Source of the DNA: Pseudobdellovibrionaceae bacterium
Lineage (GTDB): Bacteria; Bdellovibrionota; Bdellovibrionia; Bdellovibrionales; Bdellovibrionaceae
Length of the DNA: 55,401 nucleotides
NCBI GenBank assembly: GCA_013359135.1
Contig: JABWCN010000029.1
Location: 1 to 55,401 of the forward strand
Direction: 5' to 3'
This document shows positions 18,501 to 26,769 of this stretch, one piece after another. Below the pieces are notes generated by a model. That model was not told the origin of the DNA and made no database searches. It saw only the letters and a program-made list of their open reading frames with translations. The stretch's first letter is position 1. Each line of letters opens with the position of its first letter. The translations under genes and the position numbers were made by a program.

Positions 18501-18996
18501 CAAGTTGAGCAATATGCGGCTGGTTTCCGTAGTAACCGCACATATCATCAAATACTTTAACAAATACCGAAAGCAGGGCATCAACTTGTGTTTTGTTAAT
18601 AACAGCAGCTTTTTGGTCAATGTTAAAAAGAATACTTTTAGAGGGAATTGAAGCTGCTTTTTCAATTTTAGCTTGCAAGAGTCGATCATTAACACATTTT
18701 GAAACAAAAGCATCTTTTACATTCAGGCCTTCTATTTTTCTATTTTCTAAAAGAAGTGCGAGCATCTTTAATAAATGTGATTTACCTGAGCCAAAAAACC
18801 CCGAAAGCCATGCCCCGTTAGCACCTTGATAATTGATATAGGCATCTAAAAAAGAATCTAAACGAGTAGAAACTTCTCTGGTGAGTACATATTCTTCAAT
18901 CTCATTTCTAAGTCCAGCTTCGTCATCAGCTTTGATCACGCCTTCGATTTGTCGATCAACTGGTTTCTTAAAAATTTCTTTTAGCAACATCTTCAA
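15517..18996 (-). CDS. brxC: BREX P-loop ATPase BrxC
   Basis: BrxC (1159 residues) is the large P-loop ATPase of BREX, related to PglY. Walker A is GFFGSGKSH near residue 68. Further conserved segments include FFVDEVGQYIADN (Walker B-like) and AWVIVTAQEDMD. Long helical regions fill the C-terminal half. It sits between brxB (9 bp) and pglX (8 bp). Length and layout agree with type 1 BrxC. Confidence 0.95.
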   Translation of the reverse strand: MKMLLKEIFKKPVDRQIEGVIKADDEAGLRNEIEEYVLTREVSTRLDSFLDAYINYQGANGAWLSGFFGSGKSHLLKMLALLLENRKIEGLNVKDAFVSKCVNDRLLQAKIEKAASIPSKSILFNIDQKAAVINKTQVDALLSVFVKVFDDMCGYYGNQPHIAQLERDLDSRGELADFKTAYEKIAKKSWETGREQAVLEKKNIDKAYADTTGDKNQGNNGILDSYRNSYKLSIEDFAEQINAYIAKQSKDFRLNFFVDEVGQYIADNVKLMTNLQTIAESLATKCNGKAWVIVTAQEDMDAIVGDMTKQQGNDFSKIQARFSNRLKLTSADVSEVIQIRLLSKTDDSKKTIEALYDSQVNNFKTLFDFADGAKVYKNYRDKEHFVSAYPFIPYQFDLFQTSIQNLSFHNAFEGKHSSVGERSMLGVFQQVAKQIITKEVGKLATFDLMFEGLRTALKAQIQSAITVAERNLDNKFAVQLLKALFLVKYVKDFKSTVRNLTVLMYDSFDKDIPTLKKEIENALSLLEQQTYIQRNGDIFEFLTNDEKDVEEEIKNTDVDAQQLATDLAQTIFDSVIGTKKIRYDVNGYDYEYARKLDDRLMGREKELAINIITPFHEYTGKDDVILTQAFAKSELFVIMPSDERLIKDLMMQQKTNRYIRQNTNTSQQESISRILREKADQNHRRSSDIETRIKDLLAKAKLSIGSDVLDIGLKDPKVRISEAFIELIKKSYPNLQMLKGTNYSEQQISQLLSPSSQVSFTNDLIESEQEVVSVIKMNAMKGNRMTIKSLIAHFEVKPYGWAQIATQCTLAKLCTRGKIELRLDGNLLEGRDLESAILNTQKHQQVIIESQAEYTSSQVRQLKDFYKDFFDDQPLATEAKALAQDTINKLKTLSEEVTKLTYQKEQFPFLIVLIPIAEKLDSIAKKQYGFFLTSLSEVEDELLDAKEKVIAPIKTFMAGSQKDIFREAFLFISNDSANFDFIEKEELSELNSILKSNDCFTGNKMKRAKEIVDQLKKRISDALSSEMEKAKVSIEGFRSRVQKADGYNSLTAIEKEQVDQKFSRAIASLKDKTFIALVKQASTSFETNDYNSILSTIEAKKNTATNKTIGPAVKLVPIKSVSPNYGKPVLDSETDIDEYLKLLKTALVDELKQGNKIQI

Positions 18997-19005
18997 CCTC
19001 TTTTA

Positions 19006-19608
19006 TTAAACTTCACACTGAAATACGTTAAAAGCTCTGTAATATTTGTCATCATGGAGCCGGCCAAACAAATCTAGACTCGAACCAACGGATAATGAAT
19101 GGGTATAAGTCCCAGGAAAAAACATCACTGTAGGCTTATCTTTAGCCGTGCTTTGAAGATTATTTAAAACATTATGAGAGCGAATAAACGGATATACTTC
19201 TCCAACACCCGAAATAAAGAGAATATCATGCTCAGTCTCACTGATTTTATTCGCAATATACGGCACGAGGTTTCTCTCAGGATCGAGCACATTTTGTAAA
19301 AGTTCTAGCAGCTCCTCTTTTGATAGGTCTTGTTCTTGAGAAAAAATATTTTCAAGAATTTGCCTACTTTTTAAAAGCTCTATTGAAACATCAAAAAGAT
19401 CCACCGAAAGAACTCGAATACCAGCTTGTGCAAGATTTGAAATGAGCATTCTTTGATTTCTTGTCATTTCGACAGCTTCTTTCGGGTCATACGGACAAAT
19501 AAAGAAAGGAACTTCATTTCCAAGTCCTTCTTTATTTAAAAACCTTTTGCTTTTAAATAATTTTAGCAAATGGTCATATCTGATGTTCAAGGGGCTATTC
19601 TCATTCAT
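19006..19608 (-). CDS. brxB: BREX protein BrxB (DUF1788)
   Basis: BrxB is a ~200-residue core BREX protein of unknown biochemical role. The sequence has DUF1788-like features: an early FFICPYDPKEA segment, a central ISGVGEVYPFIRSHNVLNNLQ and a late VMFFPGTYTHSLSVGSSL. Size, position after brxA (2-bp gap) and position before brxC all match type 1 BREX. Confidence 0.93.
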   Translation of the reverse strand: MNENSPLNIRYDHLLKLFKSKRFLNKEGLGNEVPFFICPYDPKEAVEMTRNQRMLISNLAQAGIRVLSVDLFDVSIELLKSRQILENIFSQEQDLSKEELLELLQNVLDPERNLVPYIANKISETEHDILFISGVGEVYPFIRSHNVLNNLQSTAKDKPTVMFFPGTYTHSLSVGSSLDLFGRLHDDKYYRAFNVFQCEV

Positions 19609-19610
19609 CT

Positions 19611-20264
19611 TTACACATCCAATGCTTTGGTGATTTCCAATTCAGTAATTGGAAAGATTGAAAACTCTGCCCTATTTGTTCTTTTCATTGTTTCAATGAA
19701 GCGTGATGTGAGATGAATCCGATTGATTTCGTCATTATCAAGTAGGATGTCGGATTCTCGCATCATTCTAAACAAAACTTGTCTAACCTTGCTTCTTGAT
19801 GAGTCTGTTAGGTGGTCAAGTTCATCATGCCATTCTGACTTTTTGTTAAAGAAAATATCGAAATCTTTATATGTAACTTTGAAGTTTAGTTGCAGAAACT
19901 TCTCTCGTATCACTTCAGTTGCAAAATCATTGATAAATTTGTGTTTTCTACAAATTGCTACCCAGAGAATAAGTTTTCTTTCCGCAATCGAACCTTCCAC
20001 TAAAAGTTTAATCTGATCATCGGTTAATAACTGAAGCCTAGACACGATTTCTCTATTAAACCGGACAAGCGATGCGTTCGTTTTTGACTGTATGGTGTTC
20101 TCAGCCAGCACAAGCTCATTTACTTTTTCCCAACTTCTAAATTGAAGATAAGCTTCCGCAACAGGCAGGGATTCAAGAAGAAAAAGCCCACCAGCTGTAA
20201 AAGACATATTGTATTTTAAGTCTGCCATCACACACCTACGATCGAAATCCATTTCCATATTCAT
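19611..20264 (-). CDS. brxA: BREX protein BrxA (DUF1819)
   Basis: BrxA (217 residues) is a small all-helical DNA-binding-type protein found first in type 1 BREX loci. The family's opening motif appears as NMSFTAGGLFLLES. The ATG at 20264 has a perfect AGGAGG 6 bp upstream, so I keep it although family homologues usually begin near the later MADLKYNM. It starts 14 bp after the small HTH gene. Confidence 0.93.
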   Translation of the reverse strand: MNMEMDFDRRCVMADLKYNMSFTAGGLFLLESLPVAEAYLQFRSWEKVNELVLAENTIQSKTNASLVRFNREIVSRLQLLTDDQIKLLVEGSIAERKLILWVAICRKHKFINDFATEVIREKFLQLNFKVTYKDFDIFFNKKSEWHDELDHLTDSSRSKVRQVLFRMMRESDILLDNDEINRIHLTSRFIETMKRTNRAEFSIFPITELEITKALDV

Positions 20265-20278
20265 TTATTCCTCCTGAT

Positions 20279-20473
20279 CTACTCATGATCAGATTCAACG
20301 GCTCCGCCATTCTTAATCCAATCATCAACTTCACTTGCCTTGAATTTCCAAAGACGACCAACCCTGTGCGCTGGAACCTTTTTCCTTTCAAGCCATCGGT
20401 AGATTGTTTCTTTAGAAACACCAAGGTGAGCTGCAATTTCCTCAACAGATAGCCATCGCTCAGTCTCGCTCAC
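20279..20473 (-). CDS. Small excisionase-type HTH protein heading the BREX operon
   Basis: A 64-residue MerR/excisionase-like helix-turn-helix protein. WLSVEEIAAHLGVSKETIYRW forms the helix-turn-helix, and the wing ends at RVGRLWKFKASEVDDWI. It starts with GTG behind AAGGGG. It is the first gene of the BREX operon, directly downstream of its promoter, so it probably controls the operon. This differs from the WYL-type BrxR regulators known upstream of other BREX loci. A leftover excisionase is the alternative. Confidence 0.85.
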   Translation of the reverse strand: MSETERWLSVEEIAAHLGVSKETIYRWLERKKVPAHRVGRLWKFKASEVDDWIKNGGAVESDHE

Positions 20474-20516
20474 GAAGCACCCCTTACATTTATTAATCTA
20501 AACAATTTATGGTAAA

Positions 20517-20545
20517 ATTAGATCAGTTGTGACTGTTTCTGACAA
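20517..20545 (-). promoter_or_regulatory. Sigma-70-type promoter of the BREX operon
   Basis: On the minus strand TTGTCA (20540-20545) and TCTAAT (20517-20522) are separated by exactly 17 bp, one mismatch each from consensus. The predicted start of transcription is near 20510, about 37 bp upstream of the GTG start. No other promoter-sized gap exists before 3684, so this probably drives all nine genes. Confidence 0.6.
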
Positions 20546-20579
20546 GCCAATACAATGAAATACTGATAGATTTTTTTAT

Positions 20580-21134
20580 TTAGTGAGCTACTTGAAGGAC
20601 TCTGTTTTCAGATCTGGCCCTGAAAATATAAAGAGACAGTGATAATGCGAATAACGCAGCATTTAATGGGTTTAGTATTACCAATCCTATCTCTGAAACA
20701 ACATACCCCAAATACATCGGATGCTTGATGTAACGATAGATTCCAGAGCGAACAACACCTCGATTGGCGGGTGAGATACCAATTGAAGTTCCAAGTTCCA
20801 CTGTAGCAAGAACAACTATTAAGAAGCCCACAATGGCCAGAAGATCAGAAGCTAAAAATAGTGTTTTTGTTGAAACTGTAGAGTCTAAATACAAAAGCGG
20901 CATCGCAGACGAAAGATAGGCCAAAACCACTAAGAGCTTCGGCCCCTTTGATTGAGCAGGATTTCTTTTTAAGAAAAAATAGCCAGCGGCAAAATCTCGC
21001 AAGACCAAAAGCAAGAAGAAGATAAGCTGAGTTTGTTGCCAACGATAAAACGCCACAACACCAAACCCAACCATCATTGCTGATCCGAAATATTTGCCGT
21101 AATCCCTAGACACTTTAGATTCCTGGCTCGCCAC
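20580..21134 (-). CDS. ICMT/PEMT-like membrane methyltransferase
   Basis: This 184-residue integral membrane protein has about five hydrophobic segments. The C-terminal signature SGIYRYIKHPMYLGYVVSEIG and the following RARSENRVL match the isoprenylcysteine carboxyl methyltransferase / phospholipid methyltransferase superfamily. Such enzymes use SAM to methylate lipids or prenylated groups at the membrane. It is the last gene of the sigma-54 operon and overlaps the preceding gene by 20 bp. The substrate is unknown; modification of a signal molecule or lipid is a guess based on context. Confidence 0.75.
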   Translation of the reverse strand: MASQESKVSRDYGKYFGSAMMVGFGVVAFYRWQQTQLIFFLLLVLRDFAAGYFFLKRNPAQSKGPKLLVVLAYLSSAMPLLYLDSTVSTKTLFLASDLLAIVGFLIVVLATVELGTSIGISPANRGVVRSGIYRYIKHPMYLGYVVSEIGLVILNPLNAALFALSLSLYIFRARSENRVLQVAH

Positions 21135-21471
21135 GGTTACGAAGTGATTGGAATTCAGGCTGCTTAATAACTTTAATTAATGCATCTTCGGCACCAATGG
21201 CCTGAAGATAACGTAGTGCCTGACGAGCAATTTCTTCGTTTAACTGTTCGTGATTTGTAATCTGAGGAAACTCTTCGCTAAGACCCATATAACTAAATGG
21301 AATCATGTCACCATTTGTAGCAACTTCTTTTCTAAGCTCAATGAGCTTAGTTATTTTGTGTTCTTCAACCTCAACAGAGAAGAAACCTGTTTCAGAAGCA
21401 TACGCTCTGATTGTTTGAACAGTAGCACCGATAGCTAAAACCAATGCTAATACCTGTATTGTCTTCTTCAT
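21115..21471 (-). CDS. Small exported protein of unknown function
   Basis: A 118-residue protein with an N-terminal signal peptide (MKKTIQVLALVLAIGATVQT, likely cut near AYA|SE). The mature part is about 95 residues and helical-looking, without recognised motifs. It lies 10 bp after the hydrolase gene and overlaps the methyltransferase gene by 20 bp, so it is part of the same transcript. It could be a periplasmic partner or the precursor of a signal, but no motif supports either. Confidence 0.7.
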   Translation of the reverse strand: MKKTIQVLALVLAIGATVQTIRAYASETGFFSVEVEEHKITKLIELRKEVATNGDMIPFSYMGLSEEFPQITNHEQLNEEIARQALRYLQAIGAEDALIKVIKQPEFQSLRNRGEPGI

Positions 21472-21481
21472 AAAATCCCCC

Positions 21482-22258
21482 TTATCTTTGCAATAATTTA
21501 GTTTCGATTATCTTAGCAACCATCAATGGTTGATCTATTGTTACAAAATGGCTCGCATTTTCAATTTGATGAAAATCAAATTTTCCAACCTGAGAATCAT
21601 TTTCTAAAACACTAGCGGGCAAAAGCTTGTCTTCTTTGCCAGAAATAAAAAGCTTTGTGCCACTAGTATGCGATAGAGAAGAAAGCATGCCTTCTTTATC
21701 AAGAACATCAGAACGATTATCCTTAAAGAAACGTGAAGACACTTTGTCATTCAGAAGAACTTCTTTTCCCCTTGGCGATTTAAAGTAAAGCAATCCATAT
21801 TCAGAAAGCCATTTGGCAAAAGAAGAGTCATCTTGATTTTTTGACCACTCGCTCTCAGCTTCAGTAAGGGCTACTGTCTTATGTAGATTGTAATTATCGT
21901 TTGCTGCTGCAAGTGAGCCTCCTGTAAAAGGAGTTGAAATGCAAACGAGGCCAGAAACCAATCCGCGAATCAATAATTCCGAAGCCAAAAATCCGCCGAA
22001 GGAATGACCAAGGGCAAACTTAATTCCTGACTCTTTAGAAATAACATCAGCAAGAGATGTAGCAATTTCAGGATATGTTTTTTTGCCTGTATAAGCGGAG
22101 CCATTAGTACCTTGAATATCAACATACACAAGTTCAAAACTTCGCTTTAATAGATCAAGGTCTCTAAGTGTATTTGAACTTAAACCTGGCCCTCCAGCTA
22201 TTGCAAAAAGCTTTGGTGCATTTTGTCTTTCAGACTGTATTCTTGTTAATTGAATCAT
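21482..22258 (-). CDS. Alpha/beta hydrolase
   Basis: A 258-residue alpha/beta hydrolase. The oxyanion region GGPGLSS follows the first strand, the nucleophile elbow is GHSFGGF (Ser about residue 86), a late acid lies in SGKEDKLLP and the catalytic His in ENASHFV. The GGPG motif is typical of proline-iminopeptidase-like members. No signal peptide, so it acts in the cytoplasm. The start overlaps the stop of the response-regulator gene by 4 bp. Its substrate is unknown; processing of an imported peptide would fit the neighbouring peptide-type binding protein. Confidence 0.82.
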   Translation of the reverse strand: MIQLTRIQSERQNAPKLFAIAGGPGLSSNTLRDLDLLKRSFELVYVDIQGTNGSAYTGKKTYPEIATSLADVISKESGIKFALGHSFGGFLASELLIRGLVSGLVCISTPFTGGSLAAANDNYNLHKTVALTEAESEWSKNQDDSSFAKWLSEYGLLYFKSPRGKEVLLNDKVSSRFFKDNRSDVLDKEGMLSSLSHTSGTKLFISGKEDKLLPASVLENDSQVGKFDFHQIENASHFVTIDQPLMVAKIIETKLLQR

Positions 22259-23622
22259 GTGAGCACCTCAAAACGATCTCTGAATGCTTGAGCACTTAGA
22301 GTTCTATTAAGATTAAATTCTTTAATCCAACGATAAAGAGTTGCCTCACTGATACCAAGACTTACGGCAGCTTTTCTTTTATTGCCATTAAATTCATTCA
22401 GAGTTTTTATAACTTCTTCTTTACGAGCATTAGATTCAACAACCTCAGCTCTGGTTACTGTGACCTCATGAGGTGATCGACCATAACCAATGGCTTCAGC
22501 AACAACAGCTTTATCAATTGAAGTTTTTGGCGAAAGAACAATAATTCGCTCAATGACATTTCTTAGTTCTCGAATATTACCTTGCCATTGATAAGACAGA
22601 AGTTCAGCTTCCCCATCAGAGGTCAAATGAAACCGATCTCCCTCGCGTGAAAGATCATTGATAAATAAATTTGCATAAAAAATAATGTCTTCTGGACGCT
22701 CTCTTAGTGCTGGGAGCTTTAGAACAAACGTATTTAATCGTTGAAGAAGATCGAGCCTAAAAGTACCATCGGTAACTTGCTTATTTAAATCCCTGTGTGT
22801 TGCGGCGATAAAACGAACATTTATCTTTTTTGTTTTATTTGACCCAAGAGCCTGAACTTCTTTTTCTTGAATAACTCGAAGCAATTTGGCTTGAACAGAC
22901 GCTGAACATTCTCCGATCTCATCTAAGAAGAAAAGGCCATTGTGAGCAGTTTCTATAAGACCAGCTTTATTAGATACGGCCCCAGTAAAAGCACCACGCT
23001 CGTGACCAAACAAAATACTTTCAGCCATCTCCTTGGGAATACATCCCATATTAGCTGTAACGGCCTTCATTTTTAAATTAAGAGCAATATGCTGGGCTAG
23101 AAACTCTTTACCTGTTCCAGTTTCACCCAAAATCAAGATTGGGGCTTCTGAGTTGCTTCTGATGATTGTATCTACTTGTCTAAGAACGGTTTTAACAGCT
23201 TCAGATTGAGTTAGATATCTGATTTGTGCTTGAGCTTTACTTGCAACTCTGAGCTGTGTCGCACTTGTAAGAGATTTTAAAAGTGCTTGAAAGTAGCCAT
23301 CGTCTTTTACAATAAATTGAAAGTGCTTTCTTCTGGTAGCTTCAACTATGCGGCGAGTGCTTGTGTCGCCACTTAAAACAATAAGGAACGTACCAGCAGA
23401 TTGCTTGTTCATAAAATCTAATAGATGAATGCCATCATGCTCTTGACCTTCAAAGTTCAAATCAATAATAGCAGCGTCGAAATCACTATCAATGACCAGC
23501 TTCTTTGCTTTCTCAACGCTGTTGGAAGTAGTGACCTCAAAACTGGAACGAAGACTTAAATTTAAAGTTTGTAAAATTTCTGAATCATCATCACAAATAA
23601 GAATTTTTGGTTTTAAATTCAT
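22255..23622 (-). CDS. Sigma-54-dependent response regulator (NtrC family)
   Basis: A 455-residue activator. The receiver domain starts with ILICDDDSEIL and carries the phospho-acceptor Asp in AAIIDLNFEG (about residue 53). The central AAA+ domain has Walker A GETGTGKEF, the sigma-54 contact loop GAFTGA and Walker B LFFLDEIGE. The C-terminal Fis-type helix-turn-helix includes NKRKAAVSLGISEATLYRWI. It overlaps the kinase gene by 4 bp. The operon it sits in has a sigma-54 promoter, so autoregulation is likely. Confidence 0.93.
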   Translation of the reverse strand: MNLKPKILICDDDSEILQTLNLSLRSSFEVTTSNSVEKAKKLVIDSDFDAAIIDLNFEGQEHDGIHLLDFMNKQSAGTFLIVLSGDTSTRRIVEATRRKHFQFIVKDDGYFQALLKSLTSATQLRVASKAQAQIRYLTQSEAVKTVLRQVDTIIRSNSEAPILILGETGTGKEFLAQHIALNLKMKAVTANMGCIPKEMAESILFGHERGAFTGAVSNKAGLIETAHNGLFFLDEIGECSASVQAKLLRVIQEKEVQALGSNKTKKINVRFIAATHRDLNKQVTDGTFRLDLLQRLNTFVLKLPALRERPEDIIFYANLFINDLSREGDRFHLTSDGEAELLSYQWQGNIRELRNVIERIIVLSPKTSIDKAVVAEAIGYGRSPHEVTVTRAEVVESNARKEEVIKTLNEFNGNKRKAAVSLGISEATLYRWIKEFNLNRTLSAQAFRDRFEVLT

Positions 23623-24980
23623 ATACCCCCCAAACGAATCTCGAAGCTAGAACCGCCAAGATCGCTTTTTCTATAAATAAGCTTTCCACCATGAGAACGA
23701 ACAATATGGTTAGTTGAAGAAAGACCAAAAGCTTGCCTGTTAGCTTTGCCTGATTGACCTCTTCCTTGAAGATATACAGGAACCTTTGATTCATCCATAC
23801 CAGCTCCATCATCACAAACTTTTATGATCGTGTTGTTATCATTTTTTAAAACTGAAACTCTAACTAGAGAATTTGCTGCCTCTATGCCATTTTCTAAAAG
23901 ATTAATAATGGCTCGCTTTAAAAGAAGTGGATCATGAGGAACAGTAATTTCCTCATCTTGAAAAGATACTGAAATTGATTTGGTATTTTCTAGAGTTTGA
24001 ACTTGTCGAACGCCTTCTCTGATACAATCAACAAGGTTTAAATCTCTGAGTGCAATTGGTTCCTGCTCTAGGTTTTTCTTTGCAGATGTAACCTGACTCA
24101 AAATCTGATCTGCTAGTCTAGAAATGCTATTCGCTGCTTCATTTTGAGTTTCTAAATCTTGTGTTTCATCGTGTGCGAGACTTGCCATCTGTCTTAGAGC
24201 TGAAACTGGATTGTGTAGATCATGAATAAGTCTTTTATAGGCATCAGAAGAAAGCTTCTTGGCTTTGCTTTCAGCAAGCTGATCTTTTGCATTATCCAGT
24301 GCCGTTTTTGTTGAACGGACTGTGTTTCTGATTTCTTCAAGTTCTCGAATTTGAATCGGTTCAGAGTCTAAATGATTATCAGTAATCATTCCTTCAATCT
24401 CTGCATGTAGCTGATCCATTGGCCGCAGAGCTTTTTTAATTGCCTTTCTCATTTGCCGAGCTGAAAAAAGCGAAATCAAAATACTCGCAACAAAAACTCC
24501 TAGAAAGATTCCTAAAGAGCTTTTCATCGATGGCAGTAGCGGAGAGATAATATAGACTTTTGAATCTCCCATAGATTGACTTGAATTTTTAATATTTGTG
24601 GTTGTAACAATCTCGTTATTGCCAAAATCAATATCAAAAAACCGAAAGAACGTTTTGGGCTTAACAAAGGCTCTATCCAACTCTTCGAGACTTCTACTTG
24701 ATGCAAACACCATCCCATCTTGAGCTAAAATAACGTCTGACTTTGTAGCTTCACCAATTGACTGAAGAACTCTTAAAAGTTCAGGTCGATCCGATGATTC
24801 AACAAGAGTTGATAAGTAAGGAGCCAGAGACTCAGCCATCTTCTTATCAGTATCGAGCCTTGATTCAAGCGTAACACCAGCAAACAACCCAGAAATTAAA
24901 ACTGCTGCAAGTACTGAAATTGCCCAGCGGTAAGGATTAAGAGAATTATTAACGTGCTTGAACAAAGTCATACTTTTCAT
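23619..24980 (-). CDS. Membrane sensor histidine kinase
   Basis: A 453-residue kinase with a first membrane helix at about residues 17-39, a periplasmic region of about 110 residues, a second helix (LGIFLGVFVASILISLF) and a linker. The phospho-acceptor box is LIHDLHNPVSALRQM (His about 253). The ATPase domain shows the N box (INLLENGIEAAN), G1 (CDDGAGMDES) and G2 (FGLSSTNHIVRSHGGKL). It is the cognate partner of the following sigma-54 activator and overlaps the binding-protein gene by 4 bp, so the binding protein may present ligand to its periplasmic domain. Confidence 0.92.
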   Translation of the reverse strand: MKSMTLFKHVNNSLNPYRWAISVLAAVLISGLFAGVTLESRLDTDKKMAESLAPYLSTLVESSDRPELLRVLQSIGEATKSDVILAQDGMVFASSRSLEELDRAFVKPKTFFRFFDIDFGNNEIVTTTNIKNSSQSMGDSKVYIISPLLPSMKSSLGIFLGVFVASILISLFSARQMRKAIKKALRPMDQLHAEIEGMITDNHLDSEPIQIRELEEIRNTVRSTKTALDNAKDQLAESKAKKLSSDAYKRLIHDLHNPVSALRQMASLAHDETQDLETQNEAANSISRLADQILSQVTSAKKNLEQEPIALRDLNLVDCIREGVRQVQTLENTKSISVSFQDEEITVPHDPLLLKRAIINLLENGIEAANSLVRVSVLKNDNNTIIKVCDDGAGMDESKVPVYLQGRGQSGKANRQAFGLSSTNHIVRSHGGKLIYRKSDLGGSSFEIRLGGI

Positions 24981-26473
24981 CGCTGAACGACCTTGTTGCT
25001 TGAACAGTCAGGCGAAACATTTACTTTGGTATAATCAATATAAACATCAGACAAGATGTTTGGTTTAAAGTTTTGCACGCATTTAGAAACCCAGTAATTT
25101 GCCCTCGGGTGAAATAGATTAACTGTAACAGCAGATTCTTCAGTGAGTCTCAATGCTTCCTTATAGAAGGTCTCTCTTTGTTTTCTGTCTTGAGTGGCTC
25201 GTGATTTCTTTAGTAGTAAATCAATGTTTGAGTTTTTAAGACCACTGAAGTTATCTGGATTGTCTGACTCGAAATTCTTCAAAAGAAAATCCGCATCAGG
25301 ATAATCCATGTTCATCGCTACCAAAAAAGCTTGGTGTGATTTCTTGCTATAGCCATCCATGAGCTGATCCCAAGACATCAAATTAACTTCGACTTTCCAG
25401 CCTTTTGAAGTCATGGTTTTTTCAATCATCTCTTTCATTTCTTGTCCACGTGCAAGCTCACGAGGAATGGCAATAGCGATCTTTTCTTTAGGTGGCTGGA
25501 CGCCATCAACTTTTAATTCAACTTTGATTTGTGATCCAGTGAGACCGTTTGGAACATATCCATAGGCCTTAATCGAATCAGGATAGAAACTCCTACGAAA
25601 CTCATCCACTGGAACATTGATCTTAAACAGTTGTCTTGTCGCAAGCTTATCGAATGGTGCCTTAAGCGTATTAAGACCTATTATCCATGTCGATGCTACT
25701 GGACTTGATATTCTTTGTCCCAATTTAAAGATCGAATCACTTTCGGTGAGAGGCCAATTTGCGAGATCATGAATCTCACCCTTACTGGCAAGCTCAATGG
25801 CTTCAGTCTCTGTAGTTTCTTTCAATATAATCTGGGAAAGCTTAGGAACACCAGCATGATATTTTTCAAATGCTACAAGATTGATTTCTTTTTTCTTGGA
25901 ATCTAGTCCTGAGAAACGAAATGCTCCAGAGCCAATTGGTGAACTAAAGAACTTAGAATCAGATATTTTGTTTTTAGGTAATACCTTGGCAGTAGCTCCA
26001 GCAAGAACAGACAAGAATGGAGGAAACGGAAAGTTTAATTCAATAACAAGAGTGCTTTCATCTAACAAACGTATTTGTTTAATCGAATCGTAAAACTTGC
26101 GAACTGTGCTTTCAGCAGATAAGGCCCTTTTTAGAGAAAACTCAACATCGGAAGCTTTGATGGGATCGCCATTGTGAAAAAAGATATTCTTTTTGAGTCT
26201 AAACGTAAGTGTCTTGCCATCCTTACTAGTTGACCAAGACTCAGCCAGTGCGCCTTCAATTTTAAGCGATGGTGAAAACTTCAGAAGTCCATCGTAAATC
26301 AAATTACCAACGGCCAGAGATGCCGTATCATTCATTTTTATTGGATCAAGCGAGAGTGGCAGCGAATAGATTGCTTTAACGTAGGCTGGGCTGGTGACTT
26401 GAGCATACGAAGGAGATTGGATTAAAAATCCAATGACAATAGCTAAAAGTAGAAGTCGTCCCCCTGAAAACAT
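24977..26473 (-). CDS. Peptide-type ABC solute-binding protein (SBP family 5), orphan
   Basis: A 498-residue extracytoplasmic binding protein with a signal peptide ending near SYA|QV. The family-5 pattern is clear: YDGLLKFSP, LAESWSTSKDGKTLTFRLKK, and FHNGDPIKASDVEFSLKRA. Members bind oligopeptides, nickel or sugars. No permease or ATPase gene for import accompanies it; the next gene is a histidine kinase, overlapping by 4 bp. It is therefore more likely a sensor component than a transporter part. AAGGGG precedes the ATG, downstream of the sigma-54 promoter. Confidence 0.9.
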   Translation of the reverse strand: MFSGGRLLLLAIVIGFLIQSPSYAQVTSPAYVKAIYSLPLSLDPIKMNDTASLAVGNLIYDGLLKFSPSLKIEGALAESWSTSKDGKTLTFRLKKNIFFHNGDPIKASDVEFSLKRALSAESTVRKFYDSIKQIRLLDESTLVIELNFPFPPFLSVLAGATAKVLPKNKISDSKFFSSPIGSGAFRFSGLDSKKKEINLVAFEKYHAGVPKLSQIILKETTETEAIELASKGEIHDLANWPLTESDSIFKLGQRISSPVASTWIIGLNTLKAPFDKLATRQLFKINVPVDEFRRSFYPDSIKAYGYVPNGLTGSQIKVELKVDGVQPPKEKIAIAIPRELARGQEMKEMIEKTMTSKGWKVEVNLMSWDQLMDGYSKKSHQAFLVAMNMDYPDADFLLKNFESDNPDNFSGLKNSNIDLLLKKSRATQDRKQRETFYKEALRLTEESAVTVNLFHPRANYWVSKCVQNFKPNILSDVYIDYTKVNVSPDCSSNKVVQR

Positions 26474-26513
26474 TTATACCCCTTATTGGCAATTCAAGTT
26501 CTGTCCTCCTAAT

Positions 26514-26529
26514 TGCGAGTGTTGTGCCA
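26514..26529 (-). promoter_or_regulatory. Sigma-54 promoter of the sensing operon
   Basis: On the minus strand the sequence TGGCACAACACTCGCA matches the sigma-54 consensus TGGCAC-N5-TTGCA with one mismatch. The GG and GC dinucleotides are separated by the required 10 bp. The expected transcription start is about 30 bp upstream of the ATG at 26473. The operon itself encodes a sigma-54 activator. Confidence 0.7.
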
Positions 26530-26688
26530 AAACAACAGAGCTTATTTATGCCAGAGCTGATTAAATGACAAGCATAGCAATATGCTTAATTTTTTCGATG
26601 GGTTATTTGTTTTTATATGAATTACAAAGCTGAAAATCGTGAAAGTATTACATGGGTGCCGTGGTCACATTGGCTCCACATCCGTGAG

Positions 26689-26714
26689 AGAGTCTCTCAA
26701 AAATGAGAGACTCT
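26689..26714. terminator. Perfect 11-bp-stem hairpin left of the chromate cluster
   Basis: AGAGTCTCTCA and its complement flank an AAAA loop, downstream of the 3' end of chrB. On the minus strand there is no U-run; on the plus strand an AT-rich stretch with seven T follows. A related structure lies on the other side of the chromate cluster (33,422-33,474). Between the sigma-54 promoter and this hairpin I see no gene. Confidence 0.5.
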
Positions 26715-26769
26715 TAAAGCAAATCAAATTTTTTTGTTCATTAATTTATATAGTCTATTAACTCGTAGT

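Noticed and set aside
3684-20473. Type 2 BREX/Pgl or DISARM assignment because of a kinase gene
   Set aside because: BrxA, BrxB, BrxC and BrxL are all present in type 1 order; no PglW, PglY, BrxD or DISARM genes were seen.
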